Shown: one piece after another, positions 1 through 11,814 of the stretch
How positions within the stretch are numbered: position 1 is the stretch's first letter
Layout of the letters: every line of letters starts with the position of its first letter
NCBI GenBank assembly: GCA_023974075.1
Contig: JAMFTG010000303.1
Span: 62,001 to 126,000, forward strand
Direction of reading: 5' to 3'
Length of the DNA stretch: 64,000 nt
Source: Chaenocephalus aceratus
Taxonomy: Eukaryota; Chordata; Actinopteri; Perciformes; Channichthyidae
The notes under the pieces: generated by a model
What the model was told of the DNA's origin: nothing
What the model saw: only the letters and a program-made list of their open reading frames with translations
The model's database searches: none
Position numbers and translations under genes: made by a program

Positions 1-1484
1 TAAAGCAGTTCCCTGTATGCCAACTAAGTGCTCTAGTCTTTGCAATAGGATATCATGGTCGATAGTATCAAATGCAGCACTGAGATCGAGCAAAATAAGA
101 ATAGAGACAAGTCCCTTGTCTGAGGCTATTAGAATATCACTTGTGACTTTAACCAGAGCTGTCTCTGTGCTATGATGTGTTCTAAAGCCAGACTGAAAGT
201 CTTCAGATAAATCATTGTTTTTTAAGTAACAGCTGTTTTGCGACCGCTCTCTCAAGAATCTCTGAGAGGAACGGAAGATTAGAAATAGGTCTATAGTTTG
301 CTAAAACCTCTGGATCGAGGTTATGCTTTTTAAGAAGTGGTTTCATCACTGCTACTTTGAATGATTGTGGAACATAGCCTGATAATAAAGACATATTCAT
401 AATATTTAATAAAGAAGTGCTAATTAATGGAAACACTTCCTTCAACAGCTTAGTTGGAATTGGGTCTAACATGCACGTTGATGGTTTAGAAGAGAGAATC
501 ATTGAATGTAGTTGTTCAAGGTTAATGGCTGAAAAGCATTCTAGTTTACTATCTAGTGTAATATTAGAACTTACATTTCCGGGAGCTGTTGATAACACTA
601 TACTGGTCAAAGGCAAGAGGTCATTAATTTTGTTTCTAAGAGTAACAATTTTACCGTTAAAAAAGCACATAAAATCATTGCTACTGAGTGCTATGGGAAT
701 AGAAGGCTCAGTCGAGCTGTGGCTCTCTGTCAGCCTGGCTACAGTGCTGAAAAGAAATGTTGCATTATTCTTATTCTCATCTATTAATGAAGAGTAGTAG
801 GCTGCTCTCGCTTTACGCAGTGCTTTCTTATATTCATTGAGAGTAATATGCCAAATTAAACGAGATTCTTCAAGTTTAGTGGAACGCCATATCCTTTCAA
901 GTTGTCTCGACTTTTACTTTATTCTGCGGGTTTCGGCATTATGCCATGGAGCTAATCTATGTTGTTTTATTTTCTTCTTTTTCAAAGGAGTCTAATTTTA
1001 TTCGCAGCGCATCTGTAGCACTATCAACAACATGATCAATCTGGGGTGGTGTACATTTTGTATAAGTTTCCTCCCCTACATGCAGACATGCTATCGAGTT
1101 AAGTATTGGTGGAATCTCTTCCTTAAATGTGGCTATAGCATTAACAGATGCAACAGTAAGGCTATTTTTATCATCGTCAACATGAATATTAAAGTCACCT
1201 ACGATAATTACTTTATCTCTTTTAAGAACCAAAGTTGATAAAAACTCAGAGAATTCTGATAAGAATTCTGAATAAGGACCTAGTGCACGGTACACTGTAA
1301 CAAATAAGATTGGCTGCAAAGTTTTCCAGGTCGGATGCGTAAGACTAAAAACGAGGCTTTCAAAGGAGGTATAATTTAATTTTGGTTTAGTATTGATAAG
1401 TAAACTTGAGTCAAAGATGGCTGCAACTCCACCTCCTCGGCCCGTGTCTCGAGCAATATGAGTACAGAGTTGAAGAGGTGGGTT
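1..1484 (-). pseudogene. L2-type LINE relic (endonuclease and start of reverse transcriptase)
   Basis: Read on the minus strand, 957-1490 encodes an APE-type endonuclease segment with the GDFNIH motif and the DHV motif typical of this nuclease. Positions 212-670 encode the N-terminal part of a non-LTR reverse transcriptase, including the [16 protein letters not shown] block that is characteristic of L2/CR1-like fish LINEs. Several stops and frame changes separate the two parts, so this is a dead copy. The element runs off the left edge of the window. Its upstream side ends at about 1484, where OR 3'-flank sequence starts, so the LINE either inserted there or marks the end of the duplicated block. 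Family (L2 versus a close relative) is inferred from motifs only. Confidence 0.8.
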
Positions 1485-1702
1485 AGAAGTTGACAGGACC
1501 CTCTTGGGGAGGACGGAGACGGGACCCTCTTGGGGATGGCCCATGGGGACGTGGAGCCGAGAAGGAGGCCTAGAAAATGTTTCCCGCTCTCAGGTATGAT
1601 TGTGGTGATCAACTGAATATGGGCCGCACTGTTTGCCCTGATGTGCAGCAAATGCTTCTGTCTACATGGATCTTTGTGTGGGGCAATCAAACAGTGTTGG
1701 GA

Positions 1703-2653
1703 TCAGCTGTCTCTGCGGCAGCTCAGCAGCCTCTTCACATGCGTGAACACCTCCTTTAACTTCAGTCCGTACACCACAGGGTTCAGTACAGTAGGTACTA
1801 GAATCATCAGCATGGAGGTGATGAGGGTGGAGTCAGATTCTCTGTTGCTCTGCAGGCGGCGAAGCATCAGATCTAAGTAGACGCTGATGGAATAGTTAAA
1901 GAAGACGAGCAGGTGAGGAAGACAGGTTTGTAGAGCTTTGCTGCTGAAGCTACGTGAGCGCCGCAGGCAGATGAAGAGGATCCTAGCGTAGGAGAAGAGA
2001 ATGAAGGCGGCAGGCAGGAAGACGGTGGCTGTGACGATCAGCAGAATGTATATTCCACTCAGCTGCGCTTCAGCACCACCGCAGCTCAGGGTGAAATAGC
2101 TGCTGATGTCGCAGTAGACCCGGTCGAGCTGCACCCTGCAGAGCGGTAAGCGGCTAATCAGCAGCGTTCAGACTCCCCCTAAAATAGCAGGCAGCATCCA
2201 GCAGAGAAGCAGCATCAGCACCACCTTGGCAGGAGTTACCAGCACAGCGTAGTGCATCGGGTGGCAGATGGACAGGTAGCGGTCAAAGGCCATGGCCGAC
2301 AACAGGAAGAAGCTAGCTCCACCAAGAGAGGAAACAAAGAAACCCTGGCACAGACACAAAGTCCGGGACACCTGCACCAAGCCGGCGCCGGACAGCAACA
2401 GATCAGACAGAAGTTTAGGATAAATCAATGTGCTGGCTGTGAGAGAGTTCAGCAGAAATGATGCCACGAAGGCAAACATGGGCCGGTGAAGAGCTCGCTG
2501 CGAACAGATGATATAAATCACCAGAGAGTCACTGAACAACACGAAGAGGTACAGCAACAAAAACACGAAGAATAAGAGCGAGCTGTGGCCAGACATCGAG
2601 GAGAAACCGACCAGCGTCAGGGACGAGGTCACGTTAAACCCTGCTGACGTCAT
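1703..2653 (-). pseudogene. Olfactory receptor pseudogene, copy 1 (single nonsense codon)
   Basis: Seven-transmembrane class A odorant receptor in the same family as the intact copy at 13349-14296. The likely start is the ATG at 2653-2651 (protein begins MTSAGFNVTSS, with an N-glycosylation site). The frame stays open through MAFDRY after TM3 but meets TGA at 2170-2168, where the intact copy has TCA (Ser). The frame is open again without any shift to the end, including KALQTCLPHL (TM6) and PTVLNPVVYGLK (TM7). A one-codon insertion lies before the PTVLNP motif. The single stop removes TM5 to TM7, so the receptor should not function unless this base is an assembly error or a segregating null allele. 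Confidence 0.9.
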
Positions 2654-3029
2654 GAGGAGACCCCACCAAACACGCTGTGACCTCAGGTCAACAACAACAA
2701 CAGAGCTAACCAACCTGTTAACATCTAAATAAAGGATATAACATTAGTTTATATCACATTGACATATACAGTAGTAATAAGGAAACTGGAATATTTAGAA
2801 CACACATTTATTTAACATTCATATTTAAAACGTGTATTCATAGAATATGAATTCACAGTTAATTAATCAGATACTAAAATATCTGCTTTAATATTAATGG
2901 ATAGGTCAATTATAAATATCTATCACGAATCAGAAACAGGCAAAAGCATCATCGCAATAAACACGAAAAATGAGAAACATGACAATATGTGAAATCAGTC
3001 ATAAAACAGCAGAACAATCACCACAAGGA

Positions 3030-3800
3030 ACACGAAACATGAGGAGAAACTGACCTGAATCCACCTGTTAAAATATTAATACATAACATTATGCATCACC
3101 ACAGTGAACCATTGAATGTACGTGAACACAAAACGTGAGAAACATCAGAAAGAGACCTGACTCCACCTGTTTAAACATTTATGTTAATACATACACAGAA
3201 CATTAATAGTTATAAGATTCATTTAAAGAATGTTAATATATGATTAATCATGAAAACAGAGAAACATAATATCAGTAAACATGAGGAGAAACTGACCTGA
3301 ATCCACCTGGTTAAATATTAACGTGAATATATAACAATGTAAGAAACATTTATACATATGACTTAAAAATAACATTTATAAGTGAGATATTAAACTAAGA
3401 TTAGCACAAGGAACACGAAACGTGAGGAGAAACTGACCTGAATCCAGCTGGTGAAACATTAATATAACATTAATGTAGATATGATGAAGCACGTACAGAC
3501 AGAGACAGCATCTCAGTGAACAAGAGGAGAAACTGACCTGAGTCCAGCTGGTGAAACATTAATATAACATTAATGTAGATATGATGAAGCACGTACAGAC
3601 AGAGACAGCATCTCAGTGAACATGAGGAGAAACTGACCTGAGTCCAGCTGGTGAAACATTAATGTAGATATGATGAAGCACGTACAGACAGAGACAGCAT
3701 CTCAGTGAACAAGAGGAGAAACTGACCTGAGTCCAGCTGGTGAAACATTAATGTAGATATGATGAAGCACGTACAGACAGAGGCAGCATCTCAGTGAACA
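3030..3800 (-). repeat. Tandem repeat array upstream of OR copy 1 (about 7 units)
   Basis: Units of roughly 90-140 bp each carry a core that on the minus strand reads cagctggactcaggtcagt or caggtggattcaggtcagt, followed by tctcctcatgtt. Seven cores are visible (near 3055, 3160, 3300, 3440, 3540, 3640, 3730). The units nearest the distal end are almost identical (shared cacgtacagacagag and cagcatctcagtgaac strings), those nearest the OR are more diverged. Each core ends in AG|GTCAGT, a plausible splice-donor context, so the array could be duplicated 5' noncoding exons; that is inference. Confidence 0.75.
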
Positions 3801-4871
3801 AGAAGCTGTGAAGCTGCTTTTATCACCATCCTTCTTCCTCCGTGGAGATCATTGTATATTCATTAAAGGTCATCTGCCAATCACAAATATCTTGTTGTTT
3901 GGAATGGCAGGTTCTGAGAAGGCAATGTCAAGTTAATGTAAAACAGACATAAACATCTTCAAATAGTAAAAACTACTTATATGTTAAAAACCTTTCTCGT
4001 TCTTAACACAGACTATATTCAGGGTCGATATGGGTTGAACTGAGATTCCCACACACACATTTTAAGATGTTCTGATACGCCCGACCGATACAAAGCACGG
4101 CTTTGAAGGAAAGGATGAAGTCACTAATCATGTAGTTGCTTTGAACTGTTCTTTGGTAAGTGTGCAGAGCAATGGTGATTTAAAATGGTGATTTGAAGGT
4201 TGAATATTTGTGTATATATTAATGATTAATGTAAATTAATTCCAGTTAAATGTAACTATTAGGAAGACGGTTCTGTTTGTAATTCTTTCTATTTTCATTG
4301 TGTTATTTGGTGGCATCAATGTGTGCATTTGAGACAGGAGCAGTGTCTTTCGGGCCTCGTAGCCCTTAAGGTCAGAATAAAGAGATCCTCGACCACGCAC
4401 CGCACAGAAAGGTTCAACCTGTCTGGGAATGGATGCAAAACATCTATTGTCTCATTATCATCTATTTGCTGGATGAGGTTTGGTTTTGAGTCCAAACGTG
4501 TTAAAGCAGGAACACGTGCAGCGCTGTGGGCCGCTGGTTAGCATCTGTTCCCTTCATGAGCACATCCAGTGTGACTGACATCCAATTAACATTCATGACG
4601 GAGCACACATTTAATTAACCAGAAAAACCCAATCTTTCACTTATTCGGGATGGACATGATCCTCAGAGACGTTTAATTATATTTCAATCATCCGTCTTTC
4701 TTGGTCGTTGTGCAATATTACTCATTATGAATAAAACACACCAGGAGACAGCTCTTCGGGTCCCGCGGGGAAATACCCGTTGTGTCCTCGTTACGGCCTC
4801 TAATGTAATCTGACTGGCAGCTCAACGCCCTCTCTCAATCACTGTGCTGGACAAAGACGACAACTCCACTC
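3801..4871. other. Upstream flank in left arm, no gene seen
   Basis: AT-rich unique-looking sequence that is matched in reverse at 10800-11815. Short reading frames here have no recognisable similarity. It may hold OR promoter elements but none can be named. Confidence 0.5.
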
Positions 4872-5537
4872 AATTAATAAGCTTTTTTCTTTAGAAATCA
4901 TTAAGAGGTGTTAATATGTGGAGATTATCCTGCTGAACTAAACGTATAAGAATCATAAACATTTGTTTAAAGAGCAACTTGCAGGTTAGAGACCCCAGTG
5001 AATAAATGTGTAGGAAAATGATGTATACACTAGATTTTCCAAAAAATATACAGAAATATATTCTACAGTGACTTCTGGCGTCGTTTTTGCAAGACATTTT
5101 TACTTCCGCATAAAAAAAGACCACCCGCGTGTGACGTCACATCAGGGAGAGCGGACGGTCTAACGTATGAATAAACATGGATCACAATAGAAGTTTTGAC
5201 ACGAAGAGGTTGAAAATGTATATTTGAATGCATACGGACCACAACCATATAATTCTGAGACTGCTAGGCGTCTAAGAGACCAGGAGCAGCCAAGGATTAG
5301 AAGAAATAATGGCCATCGGAGAGAAATGTAGCAGTGGTGGCTCAAAACCTGCAAGTTGCTCTTTAACATAAACTTGGTGCGTAGGTGCTGACTTGTCTAT
5401 TAAAAGTATTTTTGATACACTTTCAATTGTGCTTACAGCGTATTATTTTTACTGTACAACATGACCGGAGAGATTTATATTCTACCATTTTTACAGTCAA
5501 ATACCGGCTAACAGAAACACTGAGTATTGAAGAAAAC
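4872..5537. other. Spacer sequence, no gene seen
   Basis: The start, near tgtggagattatcctgctgaac at 4917, resembles sequence at 57960 inside a hAT-type element, so part of this may be transposon relic. No coding exon is recognised. Confidence 0.35.
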
Positions 5538-6774
5538 TGTGACGCTCCTCTCGCTCCCAGGAGAGAAACTTAAAATAAAGTGGAGTCTCTGAGAAGGTTC
5601 AAATGGGTACTTTAATTAAGTAACGTGGTCATAGGACAAGCAGAAGGTAAAGAAGAGACAAATGCCGGTGTTGTCTCGGTGGTGGCAGCTGCGAAGAAGG
5701 AAGGGCAGAGTTGTGCTCACCCGCCGCCTTATATCCTCTCTCGTGCTGAAGAAGGGGGGGCCCCGCCTTAGTCTTCAATGTCCGAGATCGCGTTAAACAG
5801 AGGATTTCGACATTTTACATTCATTGCTTACATCCACACGCCTTTTCTCCTCCTTATCGCTTTCATAACTTTTTATTTATTTCATTTTAACGGCTGTAAT
5901 TCATTACTTTAATAATACTAGAAATACTTTACGGCAGTTATCATTTACGGTAGTTCCGGATGTTGTCATACCAACTCACGTCTGTAAACAAAACGTATTA
6001 AAATAACTGTACCTTCATTTAAAAACCCTCCTGTTGTCTTCGTTTCCCCTTACTTTGGTGTTCGCGGTCAAATGTGACCGGTCCTGTTTTAACTGCTATT
6101 ACATTAACACAAAAACCATTAAACATCACCACATTTCATTTAACACCCTTTCAAACTGTACATATTGTATCAGACTACTTGTATACATGAAAAACTGCAG
6201 TAAATATACAAAGAATAGACACTGAACATGTATTGCGTGTGCCATGTGTGATTCACATGGGGGGATGGGCACATAAGAGCGGGAAATGTGTCAAATTGTT
6301 CTGTGTGTTTGTGAGTGCCAGGTGTGATTCACATGGGGGGATGGGCACATAAGGAGGGGGGGAACACGTCTAGAGTATGGGTGTGTGTGTGGGTGTTTTA
6401 TCTGATCCGGATGGTTACTAGTTCCTTTTCTTTATGGCGGCATTTTTGAGCGGTAACACCATGGGTGTTACAAAGTTGACTAAATCATCCAAAATGCAAT
6501 GAAAAGTGGTGATCAGCAATTGTATTTGTTCAAACGTCTACTGTGAAGGATATCATAAAGCCTTAATGCACTCGAATGTAAAACAAAATAATTATGATTA
6601 ATGGAAGTAGTAAATCGGTCAGCTTTGACCCGAAGACAACAGGAGGGTTAATATTCAGCAATAGTAATATCTCGATGTCTATAGATGTAGTGTTAAAGTC
6701 AGTCGGCTTTGGTGTGCAATACTCTTTAGTTTAAAATAAATTATGCCATAAAACATTGATTTGAATTTCTAACA
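5538..6774 (-). mobile_element. Old LTR copy, minus strand, split by a MITE
   Basis: On the minus strand the copy starts tgttagaaattc (6774) and ends with gcgtcaca (5538), i.e. TG..CA. It matches the solo LTR at 8332-8869, the LTR at 29194-29770 and a fragment at 18290-18625, including the shared ggagtctctgagaaggttca and tttcgacattttacattca stretches. No target duplication is visible. A piggyBac-type MITE sits inside it at 6023-6647. Assignment as an LTR rests on the TG..CA ends and on the clean copy at 8332. Confidence 0.65.
6023..6647. mobile_element. piggyBac-type MITE with TTAA target duplication
   Basis: The 625-bp element has inverted ends ccctcctgttgtcttcg / cgaagacaacaggaggg and is flanked by TTAA on both sides (6019-6022 and 6648-6651). 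The homologous LTR fragment near 18395-18410 carries the empty site with a single TTAA. Inside are two copies of a segment containing gtgattcacatggggggatgg (near 6248 and 6328). There is no transposase; it would depend on a piggyBac enzyme in trans. Confidence 0.88.
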
Positions 6775-7549
6775 GTATTTGAATATAGAAACCACCCCAC
6801 ATGTATAGCTTTGTGTGGTGCTAGGTTCACGAGAGGATCCGCAATCGCACTTTGTTGCGTAGCTTCAGTGTCTTAGCCGAGATGCTGTTGATAGTGAGAT
6901 GTGTCTGCCGTTTACTCTCAACTGTTTGACCGGTATGATGCACCATCCAGTATTGAGAGTGCATTTTAACATACTACATATTGGCCCTCATGCTCCCAGA
7001 CAGGACACGTACATACAAAAGTACTGAGATGTCACTCACATCAAGTGAGAAGCCTGCAGGGCAGAGGTCAGGGCGGTAAAACATCCTGCAGATGATGAAA
7101 TGATGTTTGTGGTTAATGAGCTGCAGCTTGGACTCTGTGGACTAACGAGCTCCGGCCTTAATGAGAGCTGTTAACGAGCTGCTCTCAGGTGACCTCATCA
7201 ACACACTGACCTGTTTGCTTCCTTACATTGTGCTGCTGTAATCACCCAGAGGCTAAACCTGCACAAACAAGACAAAACAATAATCAAAGCAAATTAAAGA
7301 GTCAATATGTAAAGAAAATAACGTCAAAGCTCTTTTTTGGTGCTATTTATTGTCATTTTAAAATACTTGTTATCAAAACACACTGAAGGAAATTGTCAGC
7401 TTGGGTTCATAGGGGCAGAATAATCCACTTTAGGTGCTCCAGTGAGTGTTAGTGCGGCACATAAACGGGCCCAAGCTGTAAATATAATGATCATCAATAG
7501 ACACAAAGCAGAACGGCACTTAGACCTCCAAAACACCTTGAAATAAGGA
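6775..7549. other. Intergenic, nothing recognised
   Basis: No exon, RNA gene or repeat could be identified here. Confidence 0.4.
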
Positions 7550-7771
7550 CATCTATACAGGGCTCGAGCTTAAGGTCGTCCCGGAGCCAAAAAAATAGGG
7601 TCGGGAAGGATAAAAAAAAATGTTGGGACGAGAGTTAAAATAAAAATACCCTGCTAACTCTACTACGAACGGCGATGAAAATGAAACTGACTGCAAGTTT
7701 TGTGTAGCACACAGTTATTAAACCTCCTTGTCAACATAAACACACACGCACAAAACATTTAGCAAGCCTCG

Positions 7772-7963
<192 letters not shown>

Positions 7964-8331
7964 ATACCGACAGCCAGCGGCACAGCTGCCCGCACATTTC
8001 TGGCCCGTGAATAATGAGAACTCTCCATCGCATTCAGTCCTTAGCAATATGCTGCGCACCGATCCGGACCCGGGCCGGAATTAGGAAAGAACGTGGTACC
8101 GTTAAGCTCCGACGTTATGGTACTGGAGACATTTAAAAAATATACGTCTTATGTATTATTGCTACATAAACATTATATCGCAGTTTTATTTTCGCCAACT
8201 CCGTTTCTAATACGCAAAAAGACTACAACATGCGTCTGATGTATTTTCGATCTTTCCAATCCAGACGGGAGAGAGATCTCTCTCCCGTCTGTGTGCGAGG
8301 GGGCGGGCCGTTTGTAAAGGTCTCCTGACTG

Positions 8332-8869
8332 TGTTACTGTAAGAAATGTAAATCAATGATGTAATATAGTTTAAACATACAGTAATTTTAAAACTATTTT
8401 ATACTGAAAACAGTTCCGGTTAACGTTTACTTTGAAAAGCTGTATTGAGAGACGACAACAATGACGACTTCCGGTTCCACGTTAATAACGATTACAGCCG
8501 TTAAAATGCATTAAATAAAAAGTCATGAAAGAGTGTATGAGGAGAAAAAGGCGTGTGGAAGTTATACAATGACCACACAACGTTTAAATCCTCTGTTATG
8601 TGCGATATCGGACATTGGAGAAAGAGTTGGGAGAACGACGTCACCAGCCGCCATTGAAGGAGGAGCGCTGGATCGATACAGACGGAGGACAACGCGACCT
8701 CAGGCACTTCTCCACGGCCGCCACTGGGAGAGGGAGCTGCAGCCTCTCTCTCCCACCAACCTCCTTCTGTTTGTTTCATTGCCACGCCATTTAATTAAAG
8801 TACTCCATTCGTCTCATTGTTTGAAGCTTCTCTCCTGGACGCGTGAACAACGAATACTCTAACATTACA
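8332..8869 (+). mobile_element. Solo LTR with 5-bp target duplication, nested in hAT
   Basis: 538 bp starting tgttactgt and ending cattaca, flanked by GACTG at 8327-8331 and 8870-8874. It belongs to the same family as the copies at 5538, 18290 and 29194. A solo LTR is what remains after recombination between the two LTRs of a full provirus-like element. It lies inside the hAT copy and is therefore younger than it. Confidence 0.82.
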
Positions 8870-9216
8870 GACTGTCATCCTGTTAGTGGTTACTCTGGGT
8901 TCTGTCTTCAGGACAGAGTTGGATTTTTTTGTTAGTTGGATGGGACTCGATTGGATTCAATATTAGGGCAACTTTCTCGTTTGTGTGTTTTTTAAAAATA
9001 TATTTGGCCTGTGTTTGACTGATTTTCTCAAATAAAAAGGTTGATGAATTATTTATGTTAAAGGTCACTTTGAATGATTTGAACTAATGATAATGTAGAA
9101 AAACTAATATTTTAAAATCGGGACGGTCCACATTAATTGCGGGACGGCTTAGATTGTATTTCGGGATGGTTCCGGGAGGATGGTGAATAAAGTTAGACGA
9201 GAGCCCTGCATCTATA

Positions 9217-9532
9217 TCTCATTTATAACACACATGAAAGGTCTTTCGTTGTCTGCTGTTTATATAATGTGTCTCAGATCAGCTCGGTATGCATGGTACC
9301 ATTTAGTCAATAAAGGATATTCTAACCTGATGTATGAGGGACCAGAAATCAAAGTCATTTGAGCCACGATATAACGGGATCTCACAGCTCCGTAATATTA
9401 AAACACAAATTGTTGTTTTAAATGATGGATGTTACTACCTCATTATGGAACTCCAACTCGTTATACATACCAGCCATAACTACATCGTATGCTTATTTGA
9501 ACACAAACCCTCGTGGTGGTGTTTGAGGTGGT
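9217..9532. other. Short intergenic stretch, nothing recognised
   Basis: No feature can be supported. Confidence 0.3.
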
Positions 9533-10281
9533 TATAGAGAGGCGAAGTCCCTCCCCTTCCGGGGGAGCTCCATGGGACCTTAATTCGGAAAAATTATGTA
9601 TTGAAGTCAATGGGGAGAGAATGATTATCTTTCGATCAAGTTTGAATTGTGCCACAAATTACACATATGATGTTTGTCAATTTAAAAGACAATTTTGCAA
9701 GTCAAAAAAAATTAAATGTGTCGTAAAACTGTGAAGTAACACTTTTGTTACTGTTTAACATGTTGGGTTACTTGATACTTCATTTAAGGCTAATAAAAAT
9801 GACAAGGCTGTAATGCTAACTAACGTGCTAGCTACTAGCTAGGTAGCTAACTTGATCCAGCCACTCCTGGTCCTTTCATCAGACGGGAAGCGAAAGAACG
9901 AGCAAGACCCATTGCTGGTATGATAACAAACTGGTACTAAGCACACAGGCATCTTGTTTAAGTATCTTATATATCTCTTATGTAGCGGACGAAAATAAAT
10001 AAAGTTAGACATCAGTTATGACATCACTTACGCGACTCTGGGATTTGTAGTCTTTCTAGTTGCATATTTTTCATAGTCTTATATTTCAACAGTTTTACGA
10101 CAAACTGACTTTTTTGACGTGGAAATAATTTTTTAAGATTGACAAACATCATATGTGTAATTCATGGCACAATTCAAACGGGATCGAAAGATAATCTTTC
10201 TCTCTCCATTGACTTCAATACATAATTTTCAGAAATAAGGTCCCATGGGTCGGAAGTAGATGGGCGTGACTTCGCCACACT
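9533..10281. mobile_element. DNA-transposon-like element with about 200-bp terminal inverted repeats
   Basis: 9541-9740 and 10060-10276 are inverted copies of one another. Shared landmarks are ggcgaagtc at the ends, ccatgggacctta, attatgtattgaagtcaatgg, tttgaattgtgcca and acacatatgatgtttgtcaat. Ends read TATAGAGAGGCGAAG and TATAGTGTGGCGAAG. No transposase is encoded, so this is a long-TIR (foldback) MITE. The target duplication and superfamily are unclear. Confidence 0.75.
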
Positions 10282-10799
10282 ATACTTATAAAACCCGTTA
10301 AGGAAGTTTGTTTTGATCCTGCAGCAACATGGCTTTTCAGCTCTTAGAGGCGAATACAGCTGGGCTGAGGCGGTCCTCCAAAATGTTCGTGTTTTTAGAA
10401 AGCTAATGTAAGCTAGCTATTGAACGTTTGATAGGGAACATTAGTAAGGGAAAGTTCCCCCTTATTGGCACACCAACCATGGGATGGTTCCTAATATTTG
10501 ACACACTGCAGCCTGTTCTCTGGGTAACAGTTAGTGACTCTCTCCTCCTATTTTTAAAACACTTTCCCCACATCAGAAGACTTCCCAGGTAAGACTTTTC
10601 CTGGGTTAGAAAGTGAGGTGCTGCAGCTTGCTTCTCACTAAAAATGATTTATAATCATTACTTTTGTATTCAAGTGATTTATTTTATCATTAATATGGTT
10701 CCCTAAAACTATGCACCTACTCTGGAGCTCACTGGGGTCCTGCATATGCTTTGATCAAAAGCATTTCTAGCTGTCTAACGTTGGCTTTTTGTAGTAAAT
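10282..10799. other. Intergenic, nothing recognised
   Basis: Sequence between the long-TIR element and the right arm of the inverted duplication; no exon or repeat identified. Confidence 0.35.
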
Positions 10800-11814
10800 G
10801 AGTGGAGTTGTCGTCTTTGTCCAGCACAGTGATTGAGAGAGGGCGTTGAGCTGCCAGTCAGATTACATTAGAGGCCGTAACGAGGACACAACGGGTATTT
10901 CCCCGCGGGACCCGTCTCCTGGTGTGTTTTATTCATAATGAGTAATATTGCACAATGACCAAGAAAGACGGATGATTGAAATATAATTAAACGTCTCTGA
11001 GGATCATGTCCATCCCGAATAAGTGAAAGATTGGGTTTTTCTGGTTAATTAAATGTCAGTCACACTGGATGTGCTCATGAAGGGAACAGATGCTAACCAG
11101 CGGCCCACAGCGCTGCACGTGTTCCTGCTTTAACACGTTTGGACTCAAAACCAAACCTCAGCAAATAGATGATAATGAGACAATAGATGTTTTGCATCCA
11201 TTCCCAGACAGGTTGAACCTTTCTGTGCGGTGCGTGGTCGAGGATCTCTTTATTCTGACCTTAAGGGCTACGAGGCCCGAAAGACACTGCTCCTGTATCA
11301 AATGCACACATTGATGCCACCAAATAACACAATGAAAATAGAAATAATTACAAACAGAACCGTCTTCCTAATAGTTACATTTTACTGGAATTAATTTACA
11401 TTAATCATTAATATATACACAAATAATCACCATTTTAAATCAACATTGCTCTGCACACTTACCAAAGAACAGTTCAAAGCAACTACATGATTAGTGACTT
11501 TATCCTTTCCTTCAAAGCCGTGCTTTGTATCGGTCGGGCGTATCAGAACATCTTAAAATGTGTGTGTGGGAATCTCAGTTCAACCCATATCGACCCTGAA
11601 TATAGTCTGTGTTAAGAACGAGAAAGGTTTTTTAACATATAAGTAGTTTTTACTATTTGAAGATGTTTGTCTGTTTTACATTAACTTGACATTGCCTTCT
11701 CAGAACCTGCCATTCCAAACAACAAGATATTTGTGATTGGCAGATGACCTTTAATGAATATATAATGATCTCCACGGAGGAAGAAGGATGGTGATAAAAG
11801 CAGCTTCACAGCTT

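Larger units (their letters stand above)
1485..4871 (-). repeat. Left arm of large inverted duplication (OR gene plus upstream region)
   Basis: This block is the reverse complement of 10800-14514 along nearly its whole length: OR 3' flank, OR coding region, 5' tandem array and a further 1 kb of upstream sequence. The inner border is at the shared string gagtggagttg; the outer border is at agaagttgacagg next to the LINE. The left arm is about 330 bp shorter than the right one, mainly because its tandem array has fewer units. A third, partial copy of the OR part lies at 28262-29193. Confidence 0.9.

Noticed and set aside
2252..2461. 69-residue frame antisense to OR, repeated at 13541-13750
   Set aside because: Conserved only because the underlying OR sequence is duplicated; no domain and no independent start context.
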